A stretch of 64,000 nt of DNA from Amphibalanus amphitrite (taxonomy: Eukaryota > Arthropoda > Thecostraca > Balanomorpha > Balanidae): contig NW_024883118.1 of assembly GCF_019059575.1 (NCBI RefSeq), positions 1 to 64,000 on the forward strand, given 5' to 3'. Position 1 is the first letter of the stretch, and the number at the start of each line of letters is the position of its first letter. Both the position numbers and the translations under genes were made by a program. Positions 12,167-24,336 of this stretch are shown here, piece by piece. The notes under the pieces were generated by a model. It did not search any database and was not told the origin of the DNA. It saw only the letters and a program-made list of their open reading frames with translations.

Positions 12167-13132
12167 CTAGTCCCACCTATATCTGTATACTATATCCCGC
12201 TCTGTAAAGTATTTGTCGAGGCTATGTTTAAATGTTTCGAGGGAGGTTGCACTTATTACACTAGTTGGTAAACTGTTCCAATGACCTACCACTCTTCTAC
12301 TGAAAAACGACTGCCTTAACTTTGTCCTGCTACGTTTAATGGCAAGCTTATATTGATGGCCCCTGCTTCTGCCCTCCAAATTGAAATCAAACATATCCTT
12401 AAGGTATCCTGTGGCTTGGTCATTTACGAATTTAAACACCTCGATCAAGTCTCCCCTAAGCCTTCTGTATTTGAGAGAAAATAGCTTAAGCGATTTTAAT
12501 CTATCCTCATAATGCAGATCTTTCATACCATTTACCATCTTTGTCGCCCTTTTTTGCACTCTTTCCAAAAGCAAGCTATCTTTTTCATGCATTGGAGACC
12601 ATGACTGAACGCAATATTCCAAATGAGGCCTAACGTATGCACAATAAAGCGTAAGCAAAACCTCTGCACTTTTGTACGAAACATTCCTGTTTATTGCTCC
12701 AAGCATCCGAAGGGCCTTTTTTCTGGCTGCTTGTACTTGTTCAGTTGAAGAAAGCTTCTTATTAATAATCACGCCCAAGTCCTTTTCACTGTCTATATTA
12801 CATAATGTTTGTCCCCCCATTGTGTATGAAGTGTCATAATGTTCTCTACCAATATGCATGACCTTGCACTTTTTAAAATTAAACTTCATTTGCCACTGCT
12901 CTGACCATTTTACGAGCCTATCAAGATCTGATTGGAGCTCATTATGATCCTTATCGTCCCCTATAACCCTAAATATTTTAAGATCGTCAGCAAATTTCAG
13001 CACATCACTATTCACGACAGTTTCGATATGAGCTGAATGTCTCGCGGCGTTTGGCAATTGTACAAGAAAATCCTGAAAGGTCTCCCCGTCCGAAATAGGG
13101 TTAATGTGTATATGAAGAGTTGCAGATGCCAA
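12167..13132 (-). pseudogene. 5'-truncated non-LTR retrotransposon reverse transcriptase (CR1/Jockey-like)
   Basis: A 321-codon frame carries the second half of a LINE reverse transcriptase. The catalytic FADD box (motif C) is at residues 47-50 in LKFADDLKIF. After it come the thumb region and the C-terminal section usual in CR1/Jockey-type elements, with the cluster YVRPHLEYCVQSW near residue 165 and HWNSLP near residue 286. Fingers, palm motifs A and B and the endonuclease are missing, because sequence upstream of about residue 38 is unrelated. This is the usual 5' truncation from incomplete target-primed reverse transcription. The long undamaged frame suggests a fairly young copy. It cannot move by itself. 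Confidence 0.85.
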
Positions 13133-13689
13133 ACATACCCAGATCTAAGACTGCAGTTCCCAGCGCCGCTGCAACGTTTTTAAAACAAACATACATAGGA
13201 CATACAAACATGTTTATTTGCATCTGTTTTGGATAATAGCAACTCATGGCGCCATCACCCGCGATAACTGTTAGGATTTGAGATATATTTCTATTTAGGC
13301 CATTAGTTTGGCTGTAATGTTTATTAATATTAGTTGGGCGGAGTTTGGTAGTTTTTTATTTAACTTGTGGTATGTTGTGCTGATTGCGGGTTGTTCAAAC
13401 CTTTCAAATGTAAGGACCTTATTGAACTCAACCCTACCCCTTCACTACCCTACATACGACTGGACGCTTTCCAAGCCCACAAGCATCACGACGCCGAGAT
13501 GGAATGTAGCCGAGAAATCACCCTCGCCATCTGCTCAAGAGCTAATCGTGTGGGGCGGCGTGTGGGGCGCCGCTTAGCCTATGGGTGGGGCACTTCTAGT
13601 GGATGGGGCCGCTTAGGGTGCACTTCTAGTGGATGGGGGACGGGGGTGCACCTGCACCCCTTTCATATGGAAAGTTACTTCCCTGATTA

Positions 13690-14033
13690 CAGCTCCCCGT
13701 ATTGCACCTAATCAGGGAACGGCCAGCAAACGAAGGAACTATTTCTGGATGACAGGCGAATAACCGCTCACGCAAGGAGCGGAGCTCCGCCCCGTCCAAA
13801 GTGGCCAACAAAGCAGAGACAGAGGCAGCATCACATCTTCCATCAAAGAACTGGTTTCTGGCTTGGAAGATGAGCTCCATCTTTGCATCCGAGTCGGTGC
13901 TGTCAGGAATCAGCTGGTCTAATGGAGTGAGAGTAGTGAGACGACTAGCTATTGTATCAGAGCTGCCTGGTCTTCGTAGCATTTGCACCGATTCTTCTCG
14001 ATCGGACTCTGAATTCTGTCCCTCCTGCGTATT
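13690..14033 (-). CDS. Possible exon of unknown protein
   Basis: This minus-strand frame is open for about 110 codons from just after an in-frame TAG near 14,042 and has ordinary rather than repeat-like composition. It starts acidic and Ser-rich (SESDREESVQML), then has a leucine- and arginine-rich part (AELRSLRERLFACHPEIV). It lacks a clear start codon in context, and flanking splice sites are weak (possible donor near 13,710). I do not recognise a domain. It lies inside the region between two inverted repeat copies, so it may belong to a degraded transposon or be a real host exon. Confidence 0.3.
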
Positions 14034-14480
14034 ACTTGAGGCATTGCTATGTAGCTAAGTCTTTGGCAGAGTTTCATTATCCATGCTTTTCAAACAGTGC
14101 CATAACAACACAGTTAATTAATCACCAAGCTTCTTTGCAAGTTCCAATACAGTTGAATCGCACGCGATTTGAGTGCAAAAATCAAGAAAAGTGCCAACTT
14201 GTTCCCGTAAAATATTTTGAATATTGACCTAAAAAAAATGAGTAATTTCCAGATAAAATAACAGCGAAATCAGTTTTCGCTTGCCAATAAAACTCAAAGA
14301 TATTGAAGCTCCATTATTAAAGGAACATTTTAGTATATGCCATTCTTGATAAAACTTCTTAGCCACGCAATACCAGCGCAAAATAAAGAGACACTGAAAA
14401 CACGACCAATCACTCCGATTTACCATAGGAAAATACATAGAAAATGTATGTCTCAACTGCGCCAAATATACAGACAGTTA
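14034..14480. other. AT-rich spacer, nothing recognised
   Basis: No gene or repeat was identified between the possible exon and repeat copy 2. Confidence 0.3.
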
Positions 14481-15185
14481 TTACGGAGCGAGCGAAGCGA
14501 GCGTAGTCTTTCCTTAGATTAACGGAAATTTCTGAGTATGAGCGGCCGGCCGGCCGGCCGGCCGGCCGGCCGGCCGGCCGTGCGGACGCTTTTGCGAGGC
14601 TTATATCTCAGCAACCACTTGACCGATTTACATGCGGTAATTTTTGTAGGGTAGCTTCATTCCTTCTACCAAGTATTGGACTATTCCCGATGCATGTGGG
14701 TGACCCCTTATGCACGTGCCACGTGCAAAACGAAGAGGTGTCACTTTTGTAATTGTTGCAATATCTCGGTAACTACTTGGCCGATTGCGCTGAAAGTTGG
14801 CATGTAGGTAGGCACCCACTAGGCACTGCATATCCATGTGCCAGAATTGGCGTGCTGCTGCACGTGCGCACGTGCAGGGGTCGTTTCCAGATCTCGAGAA
14901 CGGCTGGACCGATGGCGGTCAAATTTGGTACACGGTTAGGGACCAGCTAGTAGGGTGCCGTGCACAAGTCAGTTGGGACCCATTTTGCACGTGCGCACGT
15001 GCAGGGTGCCGCTCCCAGATCTCGAGAACGGCTGGGCCGATTGTGCTCAAATTTGGCACATCGCTAGAAACCGGTCAGTAGGTTGCCGTGCACAAGTCAG
15101 TTGGAGGTACCCCCTCGAAATTTCGCACGTGCAAGACTCACCCCCTCGCTCGCTCCGTTAGTCGCCCCAAGAGGCGCTATACTGG
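14481..15185 (-). mobile_element. CACGTG-core TIR element, copy 2 (inverted)
   Basis: It starts with the same TTACGGAGCGAGCGAAGCGA tip as copy 1 but runs in the opposite direction, and it lacks the outer tip on its other side, ending at about ctatactgg. The core phrases match copy 1 closely. The GGCC microsatellite is longer here (about ten units, 14,541-14,580) than in copies 1 and 3. Copy 1 and copy 2 face each other across about 4.4 kb. Confidence 0.75.
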
Positions 15186-15371
15186 TATACCTACATGTGA
15201 CGTCATGATTAGCCCGACCAATCAGAAGCAAGTTGTTTTCAGCCACAAATAATTAATTTCTGAACTAACTAGGCATTTTTATAACAAAGTGATTTTAAAT
15301 TAAATCATTAAAAATTCTGAGCTTTTTTATTTTACCAAAACATACAGAGCATGCAGATAGGTCCCAACCCT
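15186..15371. other. Spacer between repeat copies 2 and 3
   Basis: Short AT-rich spacer. Just before copy 3 is the word cccaaccctatta. Its reverse complement resembles the tggggttggg that follows copy 1, so the true repeat may extend past the tips I marked. Confidence 0.4.
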
Positions 15372-16023
15372 ATTAACGGAAATTTCTGAGTATGAGCGGC
15401 CGGCCGGCCGGCCGGCCGTGCGGACGCTTTTGCGAGGCTTATATCTCAGCAACCACTTGACCCATTTACATGGGGTAATTTTTGTAGGGTAGCTTCATTC
15501 CTTCTACCAAGTATTGGACTATTTCCGATGCGTGTCGGTGACCCCTTATGCACGTGCCACGTGCAAAACGAAGAGGTGTCAGTTTTGTAATTGTTGCAAT
15601 ATCTCGGCAACTACTTGGCCGATTGCTCTGAAAGTTGGCATGTAGGTAGGCACCCACTAGGCACTGCATATCCATGTGCCAGAGTTGGGGTGCTGCTGCA
15701 CGTGCGCACGTGCAGGGGTCGTTTCCAGATCTCGAGAACGGCTCGACCGATTGCGCTCAAATTTGGTACACAGTTAGGGACCAGTTAGTAGGGTGCCGTG
15801 CACAAGTCAGTTGGGACCCATTTTGCACGTGCGCACGTGCAGGGTGCCGCTTCCAGATCTCGAGAACGGCTGGGCCGATTGTGCCCAAATTTGGCACATC
15901 GCTAGAGACCTGTTAGTAGGGTGCCGTGCACAAGTCAGTTGGAGGTACCCCCTCGCAATTTCGCACGTGCAAGGCCCACCCTCTCGCTCGCTCCGTTAGT
16001 CGCCCCAAAAGGCGTTATACTGG
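15372..16023 (-). mobile_element. CACGTG-core TIR element, copy 3
   Basis: Same orientation as copy 2. The TTACGGAGC tip is replaced by ttaacgga at the left edge, so this copy is truncated or recombined there. The core has the same two gcacgtgcgcacgtgc palindromes and the same ctcgagaacggct phrases. The right end, tatactgg, is the same as in copy 2. Confidence 0.75.
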
Positions 16024-17918
16024 TGTTATTTGTGTTATATAATATAATCTGTCCTGCAAGTTTATGTTTGTTTCTAGAATGAAAAAGTACCGAACCATTC
16101 CGCTTATTTATAGAAATTTTGATGTAAACGTGAGCCAATTAACGTGCAGATTAATGTGTAACTGCTGGACCAGATTAGGGCATGTCAGACATCTAAAACG
16201 CATATGCCTATAAGACCATCCGAACTGTGCAGTGTGCACTGTGCACTGTATAAGTGCGCCAGCCGTAGCTCTAAGATACTTCTCCCGTAAATCCGCCTAC
16301 TGCTGCGTCTAGCGGCCCTGAGGCGGAGATAAAAAAATGCGTTAACAGTTATGGGATAATCAATGGTTCTGTTGTTAATCATCTCTTTATTTGGTTTTTA
16401 CAAATGTATTTTGTCTAATAAATGAGATCATCATTCTGCAGCATAAAGTCAATCGTTTATTGAGCTTGATAAAACTGTTTCTACTGTCCAATATGTGATT
16501 GGTGACTGAATCATGACTGAACTATTCATGCCAACAAACAAATCAAAATTGCATGGAATTGTGCTAATGCCTCCAATATTCTTATTTCCCTTTTCAGTGC
16601 ATTGCATTTTTCACAGACACCACTTACGAAAAGGGTTTAAAATATATAAAATAATAAGCACTGGTAAGTCGCAATTTCAACAATCTGGGTGACAAATCGA
16701 AAGGTCATCAGTGACGAAAGCTTATCTCGAGGAAAGGTCATCGCGAGTGCTCAGCCTTCTGCGTCGATGGAGCATTGTTCGATTTGTTTTGTAACTGTGA
16801 CTGACAACTGGAAAGAAATTGCATCATCGGAATCGAGAACAAAGCGCTATTGAAACAGCTCTTATTCATGGGTCACTGAATAATTACTTCAATCCGACAG
16901 GAAAAAAGGCGAATTCCGCCTGGATATGGACTCGTTATTACATTCTACTTATTTCATTGCATTGATAAAAAGTGTAGGTAGTTACTTGCGTCACACCAAT
17001 TGCGATGCGTCGCCTCATCGCCTGTTATTCCAAACATACGCCGCTAAGCGCCGGATCTCGCCTCTTCTCAAAATCGCTACCGTCGCTGAACATCGTCTAC
17101 CCTCAGCTGACCTCCCCCCACCTGTCGAAGCCGACGACACCGTCCGCCGACCCGGTCCGTCGTGACCCCATCCATCTGTAGGGGTCGCAATCGGAGCGGC
17201 AGCCGACGGCCCCCAGTTCGAGCGCCATCCATCGCCGACCCCTGGGTCCGCTCAGGGCGACACTCCCCGCCCGAGGCCATCGGCGGCGCTGACGTCACGA
17301 CAGCTACGCCGAAACGAGCCGGTTCCAACCGTCCTCGCGGGGCCGGTGTCGTGATGGAGGTGCCGTGGAGGCCGCCATTCGCCGGCTCACGGACCCGTCG
17401 CGCCTGATGCAGTCGTGTCGGCGGGGTGTACTGGGCGACTGTCTGGTCCCAGAGGACCACGGGACAGCAGAAAGGCCAGTAAGTCGTCATTTGATGAGAT
17501 TGGAGGCTGTGAAGCGTGGGCGAAATTTGAGACGAACAGGTGGACCGACGGACGGATGGGACGGAGCGACGCGGGCGGCAGAGAGCGGACAGCTGTGACA
17601 GCTCTTTGTTCTCAACCGAGCGCGTGCCTCTGAATGCTCGACGGCACACAGTCGTCATCAAACTGCCTTCAGCGAACGCCGGCACCGTCGCCGTCCAGTT
17701 TCGCAACTTTGCAATTACTGTCCGAGCCTTCATGGTTAATTTGCTGGCGCTGTCAAATTGTGTCCGCCGCCGGCGCGACTTTTGCCCGGCGACGACTCAT
17801 AAGTTGGCGGCCTGCCTTGGCCACGCTGATGGGGCCGTATTCATCAGCGCGTGTGAGGGAAGGCGCCGGGCCAGCAGCTCGCCAGGGTCAGGGGGTACGA
17901 GAGTGCCGCTGACCGGCG
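16024..17918. other. Non-coding stretch with a GC-rich island
   Basis: 16,024-16,950 is AT-rich with nothing recognised. 17,040-17,900 is strongly GC- and CpG-rich, with frames open on both strands. No domain, signal peptide or splice-supported exon was found. It may be a promoter-type island. Confidence 0.35.
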
Positions 17919-18175
17919 GTGAACCGGTCAGCTCAGCGGTCAGCAGCGGGTCAGCGAGTCAGCGGGGCAACAGAGACAGCGCAGCGTGGGTCAGGGCCGT
18001 CGGCAGAAGAAGTTAACAGGCACAGGACAGCAGGGGCAGTTCAGCGGGTCAACGACAGTAGTTCCGGAGGTCAGAAGCAGGTCAGTAGATACAGGTCAGC
18101 TCAGGTCAGCGTTCATCACGTCGACAGGTCAGCAGGTCAGCAGCGGAAGCTCAGCAGGTCAGCAGCAGTGACTTG
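17919..18175 (+). repeat. Imperfect GGTCAGC-word array
   Basis: The words ggtcagc, ggtcagt and ggtcaac recur more than fifteen times at irregular spacing, for example aggtcagcaggtcagcagc near 18,126-18,145. The array is too irregular for a classic minisatellite. The word overlaps the AGGTCA hexamer that is abundant in transposons elsewhere in the window. Confidence 0.6.
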
Positions 18176-20460
18176 GCACACCATCAACACTCACAGCAGG
18201 TCAGCACTGCTAGTCCGGCGTTCGTCAACAAGTCATCAGCTCAGCTATGGCCGCGAATGGCACCTCCACGGGTCATAGGTGACTCTAGTCAGGAGAATGA
18301 CGTCACCCGAGCAGACCAGCAGCTCAGCGCACCTGTCTCCGAGCTCTCCGAGACCCCCGAGGGCCGCGACGGCTCCCTGGCGCACAGCGGACGGCTCTGA
18401 GACCTCACTGCCCGAGCTGTTTCCGGAACATGTGCCAACATTGATGTGATTGGACCGGCGCACCAGCTGTGGACTGGGCTGCCCCCGCCCCCGCCGCGAA
18501 GTTGGCCTCAACTTGGCAATATGAACTTCGAATGCAAGCGTACTTGAACTATATTTAGAGCATCCAGTTTCAGATCATTTTAAACGTTTCGTGAGTGGAA
18601 TGTGATCTTGATCTGATATTGTTGACCAATATATGATATGTATATTGGGATATTTGTTCAAACTAACTTATTTTAGCATGTCCACCAAAATTTAATTTGC
18701 CAGCATTTACAATAATGCCTTGCGTTGCGTGTCTTTTCCTGGGCGTCGGTGCCCGTGAACGCAAAAAATAATTTATAGAATAAAGGGCACTAAAAAAAGG
18801 TTGCATTGCAATCCTAATAAAACCCACTGTGTGGGGAACCACAGGAGTTTTATGCGTGACGGCTTGAATGTTTAATCGGACCAGCGCCCGTGTCTCGGCC
18901 GCGTCTCCAACTTTCTCCGGCACGCCATCTCATCCTCGGCATACCGTCCGCCAGGCACCCAGGGGGTCTCCTCTCATGAATTGAACATGTGCGGCGCTGT
19001 CCACTTTGCTTCCACTCGAGATCACACCAGTATGTAAAGGCCGCCGACTTGCCAATCAATCGAAGGACATCTGGCGAGAGATTCACGCTGGCAGGCAGCT
19101 GCTGACCAGTCCAGAAATAACCAGGAATAGCCAACAGCGTCGCTGTTAGTGACGGTGCCACTGCTGTGGTGCATTGGTGATTGATTCTTCATATTCTCCG
19201 GGCGGGAATCGTCATGCCGAGCTTCCCGTCACCACCCGTTAAGTGTTCAGCTGCTAAGGTCAGAGGAGTCACCAGTGGATTGCTGCATTCGATATTTCCC
19301 TGATCGACACTCGAAGTTTAGAAGGTTTAGCTGCGGTGGGAGATCAAACCGATGTTAGCATGCAGAAATTCAGATGGTGTCGTTAGGTTCGTTAGTTGGT
19401 AAAAAGACATGAATGATTCAGTTCTGTGAAAGGGCCGTGGACTCCCACGAAGCAAAAGAGAGGCAACTGGCCATCTGCAGATACTGGTGTCACACAAGGG
19501 CAGAAGTGAGATGCTTTACTTTCGGCAATGCTCATGCCTACTTAAAGTTACTCCAACGATGAAAAATTAGCTTCAATCAAATGGCTCGTAATAGTATTAC
19601 CAAGCACCGAACATGGGGAAAAGGTGCCTGTGACATTGCCAGCACAACAGCCCAGACTTTCACATGAGTAGAATGCCAGTGTGGATATTGCTGCCTCATG
19701 TGATGTGGCTTTGCAACGTCACCGTTGGCCGGTCACGGATTTCCTCATCCGTGATTCACTACGTGACGGCGGGGGCCGGGGCTGTCATCCAGGCACCGAT
19801 CCGTGCCCTGGGTGACTGACACGACCGGCACCACTTGAGATGCATGCCCGCTCCGAACTGAGTGCAGGCACTGATGGTGTCTCGGCTGTTCGACAGCACT
19901 GCAGCGTCTGGTTCCGTTAGTAAAAACAGCCTGCAGGGCCTATACTGCTCGGCTGGGCTGGGAACGACTGGAGTGGCGAGTCGGTTGGGTTGTTCTTCTG
20001 CATCGTGACATGGCAGTGCATGTGACCGTCTTTGTCAGTATAAATGAACTTGTAGTAGCATGTCAAGAGACGTCAGCTTAAAGTCAGGAATACCTACCTA
20101 TTTCATAATAAAATAATGACTAATGAGAGTTATTAGTAAAAATAATCATGATTTCTTTTCACAATCTCTGGCTTCCCGTTTCACTTAGTTCTCGTGTGCT
20201 GCTTTCTCGACAGACCGTCCTCTGTTGAAGACGTGACCTTCATTCGATCCGTCAGCGCCGCGGTGGCCGCAGCTCGGCCCGGCCCGCCCCGGAGCACTAA
20301 ATCAGAGACGTGGCCACTAATTTGCCGACGGCGTCCGGCCGGCAGTGGCCGCTGTCTCGGACCACACGCCGACGTCCGCCCACGACTCACTCTTCCGTCG
20401 AGACCGACGTGGGGTCGCCGACGCCCTCCCGTCGGCCGCGCGCCGTCCGAACACCGGTCC
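18176..20460. other. Non-coding stretch, no gene seen
   Basis: 18,280-18,510 is GC-rich; the rest is mixed. A minus-strand frame at 18,850-19,161 is open for 103 codons but has no recognisable domain. I see no RNA gene and no strong repeat. Confidence 0.3.
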
Positions 20461-20540
20461 GAGTTACCGGTCAGCGCGAGTGGCCGGTCAGATTTACCGG
20501 TCAGCGCGAGTGGCCGGTCAGATTTACCGGTCAGCGCGAG
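20461..20540 (+). repeat. Perfect 30-bp tandem repeat, 2.7 units
   Basis: A 30-bp unit beginning gatttaccggtcagcgcgag repeats with almost no change at 20,461, 20,491 and 20,521 (the first unit starts gagtt). Near identity implies recent slippage or unequal exchange. It sits in a GC-rich block open on both strands. Confidence 0.9.
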
Positions 20541-20684
20541 CCGACGGACCGGCGGGAGGGCCGTGACGGACGGCCCCGGCCGGGCCATGCGTCTCACAAC
20601 TGACCGCCAAAGCATAATTCAGGCCGGTGAGCGAACCACGGCTGTGCGCGGGACCGCAGACGCAGCAAACATAGAGGTACGGAG

Positions 20685-20823
<139 letters not shown>

Positions 20824-23105
20824 CTCAGTAGCCACTGAGCGCCGCGAGGCCGGTCTTAGAGGCGGGTAATGTGCTCCAGATCGCAGCTCCGGCCGGCCAG
20901 GCTGCTGACAGGAACGTGTTAATCAATCCCAAACTCTCAGCTCCTTCTAACTTTAGTGGCAATATACCTCCATTTATAGCGTCGTAACTTCCATAACTCC
21001 ATTATTCGTGACGCATAAATTAAAAGCAAGGCTCCCGCATCGTTCATTTGCATACTAATGTATAGTTGTGTGGAACACTCAGAACTTAACTTTGATAAGT
21101 TGCCCAAAGGAAGCCATGAAGTAGAAGAATGAATCTTTTGAGTAATGCGGGTGCGTTCCGGGCGTTCAGGAAAGTTGGGGTACGTGCATACTGCATGCCT
21201 CCGTCCTCACTTTGGGGCTGCTGCCATGCATATCCCGGTCTTGCGTGGATTAAGTTTGAGCCGGTGTGAGCTGGTTTGTTGTTCGGGATATCACGGCATA
21301 TTAAAAAGGAGGCGATGCAGCATAAATATTACATATACGTATGATGGCTAGTTCAATGGCGTTAGCCTGAAAGAAAATGCGAGATAAAGCCTTTAATAAT
21401 GAGCATACCAACAACATGGCATGCACGTCTAGTGTAGCGTCCATAAATATCACTATTTCCAATATCTGAAATAAAACGTCATTATGCAATGTACTAGCAT
21501 ATGTGGTTCCTACACACAAAACATCCATTTCAATCCGACACAGTACAAAATCTATTCGGATTTCTCATCACACGCAACTAGCAGCCATCTACTAGCAGCC
21601 CCCTCCCCCCCCCCCCCACACACACACCAAGTATCACATTCCCCACAGCCGTCACCGCCGGCTGACGCTCAAACAAGGCGCCGCCGGCCGGTCAGCCTCC
21701 CGTCAACTGTCCTCTGTGACAGCCGCTGTGACACAGCCCGTCTGACGCCATCGCTCGCCGCTGTTGGCATGCGTGTCAGATGCAGCGAGTCGAGGCCGGC
21801 CGCCGGGTCGCCGCTGTCGGCTTATTGTCCTATTCAGGCGGCCCTTATAGCGTTAGTAGCGGCAAAGAGACGGAGCGCCCTCATTGGTCGGATGAGACGT
21901 GGCATCTGGGAGGCTGAATGAACGTCAGGAATGAGCACCGTCCGGGACTCCGCTGCCCGCGGCCAGTCACTGTCAGCACCAGTCAGAACAGTCGCTGACA
22001 GTTACAGCCTACAGGCAACAGTCAACTCATCAACAGTCCAAAATTAACAGCCGGACGTTACCTGTCGCTAAGGATAGCTATGAATCGGTAATGGGTAATA
22101 AGTTTGACTCTGTCCACTGAACAGGTTAATTCTGTGTTCTCACAAGGACCGTGCGCTCCATCTGTGAGCCTATAAAGGAAACTTAATAAAGCAATCAGCT
22201 ACATTTTTATCGTTCAAGGGACATTGCAAAATCGAACGATTTTTTTTTTCACCTCCCCCACCCCATCTCTCTCCGGTCTTCGACGGCTGTGGTTATCTGG
22301 CGCGACCATGACCTGGATACAGGTCAGCTTCAGCAGAGCCCACCGCCACCACACCCAGCCCGACCACAGTCAGTGGCGGCCCTATCTCCGAGACCAGCGC
22401 CCGAATGTAGACTAGAGCCATCGGTGGCCAGTTAGGCGGCTCCGCCGGGCCGGCGAGCGCGGATAAAATGACTTACGTATGCGTTCCGGTGTCATTGGGG
22501 GCCAGATAGGCTTGAAATGGCTGAGTTACTGTCGAAGTTGGTAAAACTCGACCGCGCATGGCCGGACTTTGCCGTGGTGTGTCGTGTAAATACGTAACAT
22601 GGATGTTGTTTTGGAACTGCGGCCGAATCTTAGCTGATCAAATTAGCGATACAGCACAGGGCGCGCGATTCTTTGTCATCTTGTCTTTTTAAAGGACCAT
22701 TACTTCCATAGGACAGTTATTTCATAAAATATGCTGGCTAGGTATTTAAGGAAACCAGATATTTGGAAGAAACATTAAATAATTTAAAGAAAGTGTCGTT
22801 CCAAATTAACATTAACTCAATGACACTTGTTGATAAGGCTTTGAAAAATTAGAGCAGTTGGACGTTGGTGTTTCGGAATGCCCTGTAATGTTAACACTTT
22901 TCAGTAGATATAGGATATAGATAGGTACCCATACACATTCAATTTCGATCGCGGATGATCAGTTATATTTTCGATTCGTATAGTTATTTGAACTTAACAG
23001 ACCATCAGCTGATTAGCCAGTTTTGTCGCTCCAATCACAGAACAAGTGTTCCTGTAATAAGGCCAAGGGCCAGGGCCTCCTCCCTCAGTGATGTAGGACT
23101 ACTAA
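20824..23105. other. Non-coding stretch, no gene seen
   Basis: A C run with CA repeats lies at about 21,600-21,630. 21,650-21,900 is GC-rich. No exon or RNA gene is supported. Confidence 0.3.
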
Positions 23106-23153
23106 GGTATATGCTGTGCCGCCTTACCTGTGTGCTAAGCGGCACAGCATACC
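23106..23153. repeat. 48-nt hairpin
   Basis: ggtatatgctgtgccgcc pairs with ggcggcacagcataccc-like sequence downstream (gcggcacagcatacc), giving about 18 base pairs with one small bulge and a loop of about 9 nt (cctgtgtgc). It is shorter than a typical animal pre-miRNA stem, so I do not call a miRNA. Confidence 0.6.
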
Positions 23154-23314
23154 ATCGCAGGCAGCCGGCGGGTGCTAGGCGGGGATGGAGCCACGGAGGA
23201 AGGTGATTGACAAGGCACTGGGTAGTTGAGGTTCAGGCGGTTGAGACAAAAAAGTACCTATGCATACAAATGACAGCTCTTGATATCCTCGAATCTGTGG
23301 CTGGTGCTCTGAAC

Positions 23315-23791
23315 TAGAGCACTTCATGGGCCGGATAAATCCGTTATCCACGGATAAATCCGCGGACCGGATAGGATTGGATTCTAAATTTGTTAAAAAA
23401 GAACGGATATGGGCGGGCCGGATTTGGGAATTGAAGGTTGAACCCGGATCAAAACGGATCATAATTTTAACATTCAACATTGAAGTTAAAAATTAACCTA
23501 ATGTGTTAAGCGGCAGCAGAGGTTTGATTAAAGTAATAGGCATCATGATGGTCTGTGAGATGTATGGCTGTCTGGTCCCTTAGATTGAATTTGTTAGTCC
23601 AGTTTTGGGTGAAACCAGTTATTGGTGAAACGGATTATTACGGTTATTTTTTGGAAGTTTGGCTGCAATACGGGCCATGGGTGGGCCGGATTCTGATATT
23701 CAAAGAAAGGCGGATAATGGGCGGATCTGGATATGACTTGCCGGATATGGGCCGGGCCGGATCCTAAAAAGCCTATCCGTGAAGTGCTCTA
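23315..23791. mobile_element. TA-flanked MITE (GAGCACTTCA family)
   Basis: The left end TA-GAGCACTTCATGGGCCGGA matches the right end tatccgtGAAGTGCTC-TA as an inverted repeat. The interior is full of the words ggata and gccggata/gggcggat in both orientations (for example 23,340-23,420 and 23,690-23,780), so the terminal word is echoed inside. It is about 477 bp with no coding capacity. TA at both outer ends is consistent with a Tc1/mariner-type mover. Confidence 0.7.
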
Positions 23792-24057
23792 CTCTGAACA
23801 ATGCACTAGCGGAGAAATCTGAGCCATCCAGCTGTTCGTCCGGCGAACCGCCAGTGTCGACACAGACCAGTATCTGTCACCTGGTAGGAAGAGCAACAAA
23901 ATGAAAATTGATGGCTTCAGTCTGTAAACTGATTTATGTAGAAATAGGGTCCCGCTGGGGTGTGTACTTAATGAACGTGTGTTGCAAATGGCTCTAAGTT
24001 TTTTTAACAAATCCCACAATTCCCTCTATCTTCCGAAAAACCCATCTAGGGACTAGG

Positions 24058-24336
24058 TATATCAACACGTTTTTGTTAACCCCACATCTGTTCTCCCGTG
24101 AATGTCCGGGAAGCACGAAAGATCGCTTTTAAAAAGCGTGCAATCGTCCGATCCTGATCCAATAGGTATGTGTGTTCGTAAGCTTGTTCTGCCATCGCTT
24201 GGTCTGCTAAGACAGACATACTTGAGAAAAAATCGAGTGACCGTGTCTTTTTTGAAAGTTTTAAGTTTCTAACCAAGTTGTTGGAAATTCTTAATTCACG
24301 GGAGAACAGATGTGGGGTTAAAAACGTGTCGATATA
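24058..24336. mobile_element. MITE with ~43-bp terminal inverted repeats
   Basis: The left arm starting tatatcaacacgttttt and the right arm ending aaaaacgtgtcgatata are inverted copies. They share the stretch ccccacatctgttctcccgt and its reverse complement. The total is about 280 bp. The centre is unrelated AT-rich sequence. The long, well-kept arms suggest recent activity. Confidence 0.8.

Noticed and set aside
23106..23153. miRNA precursor
   Set aside because: The stem is too short for a normal animal pre-miRNA and there is no expression evidence.
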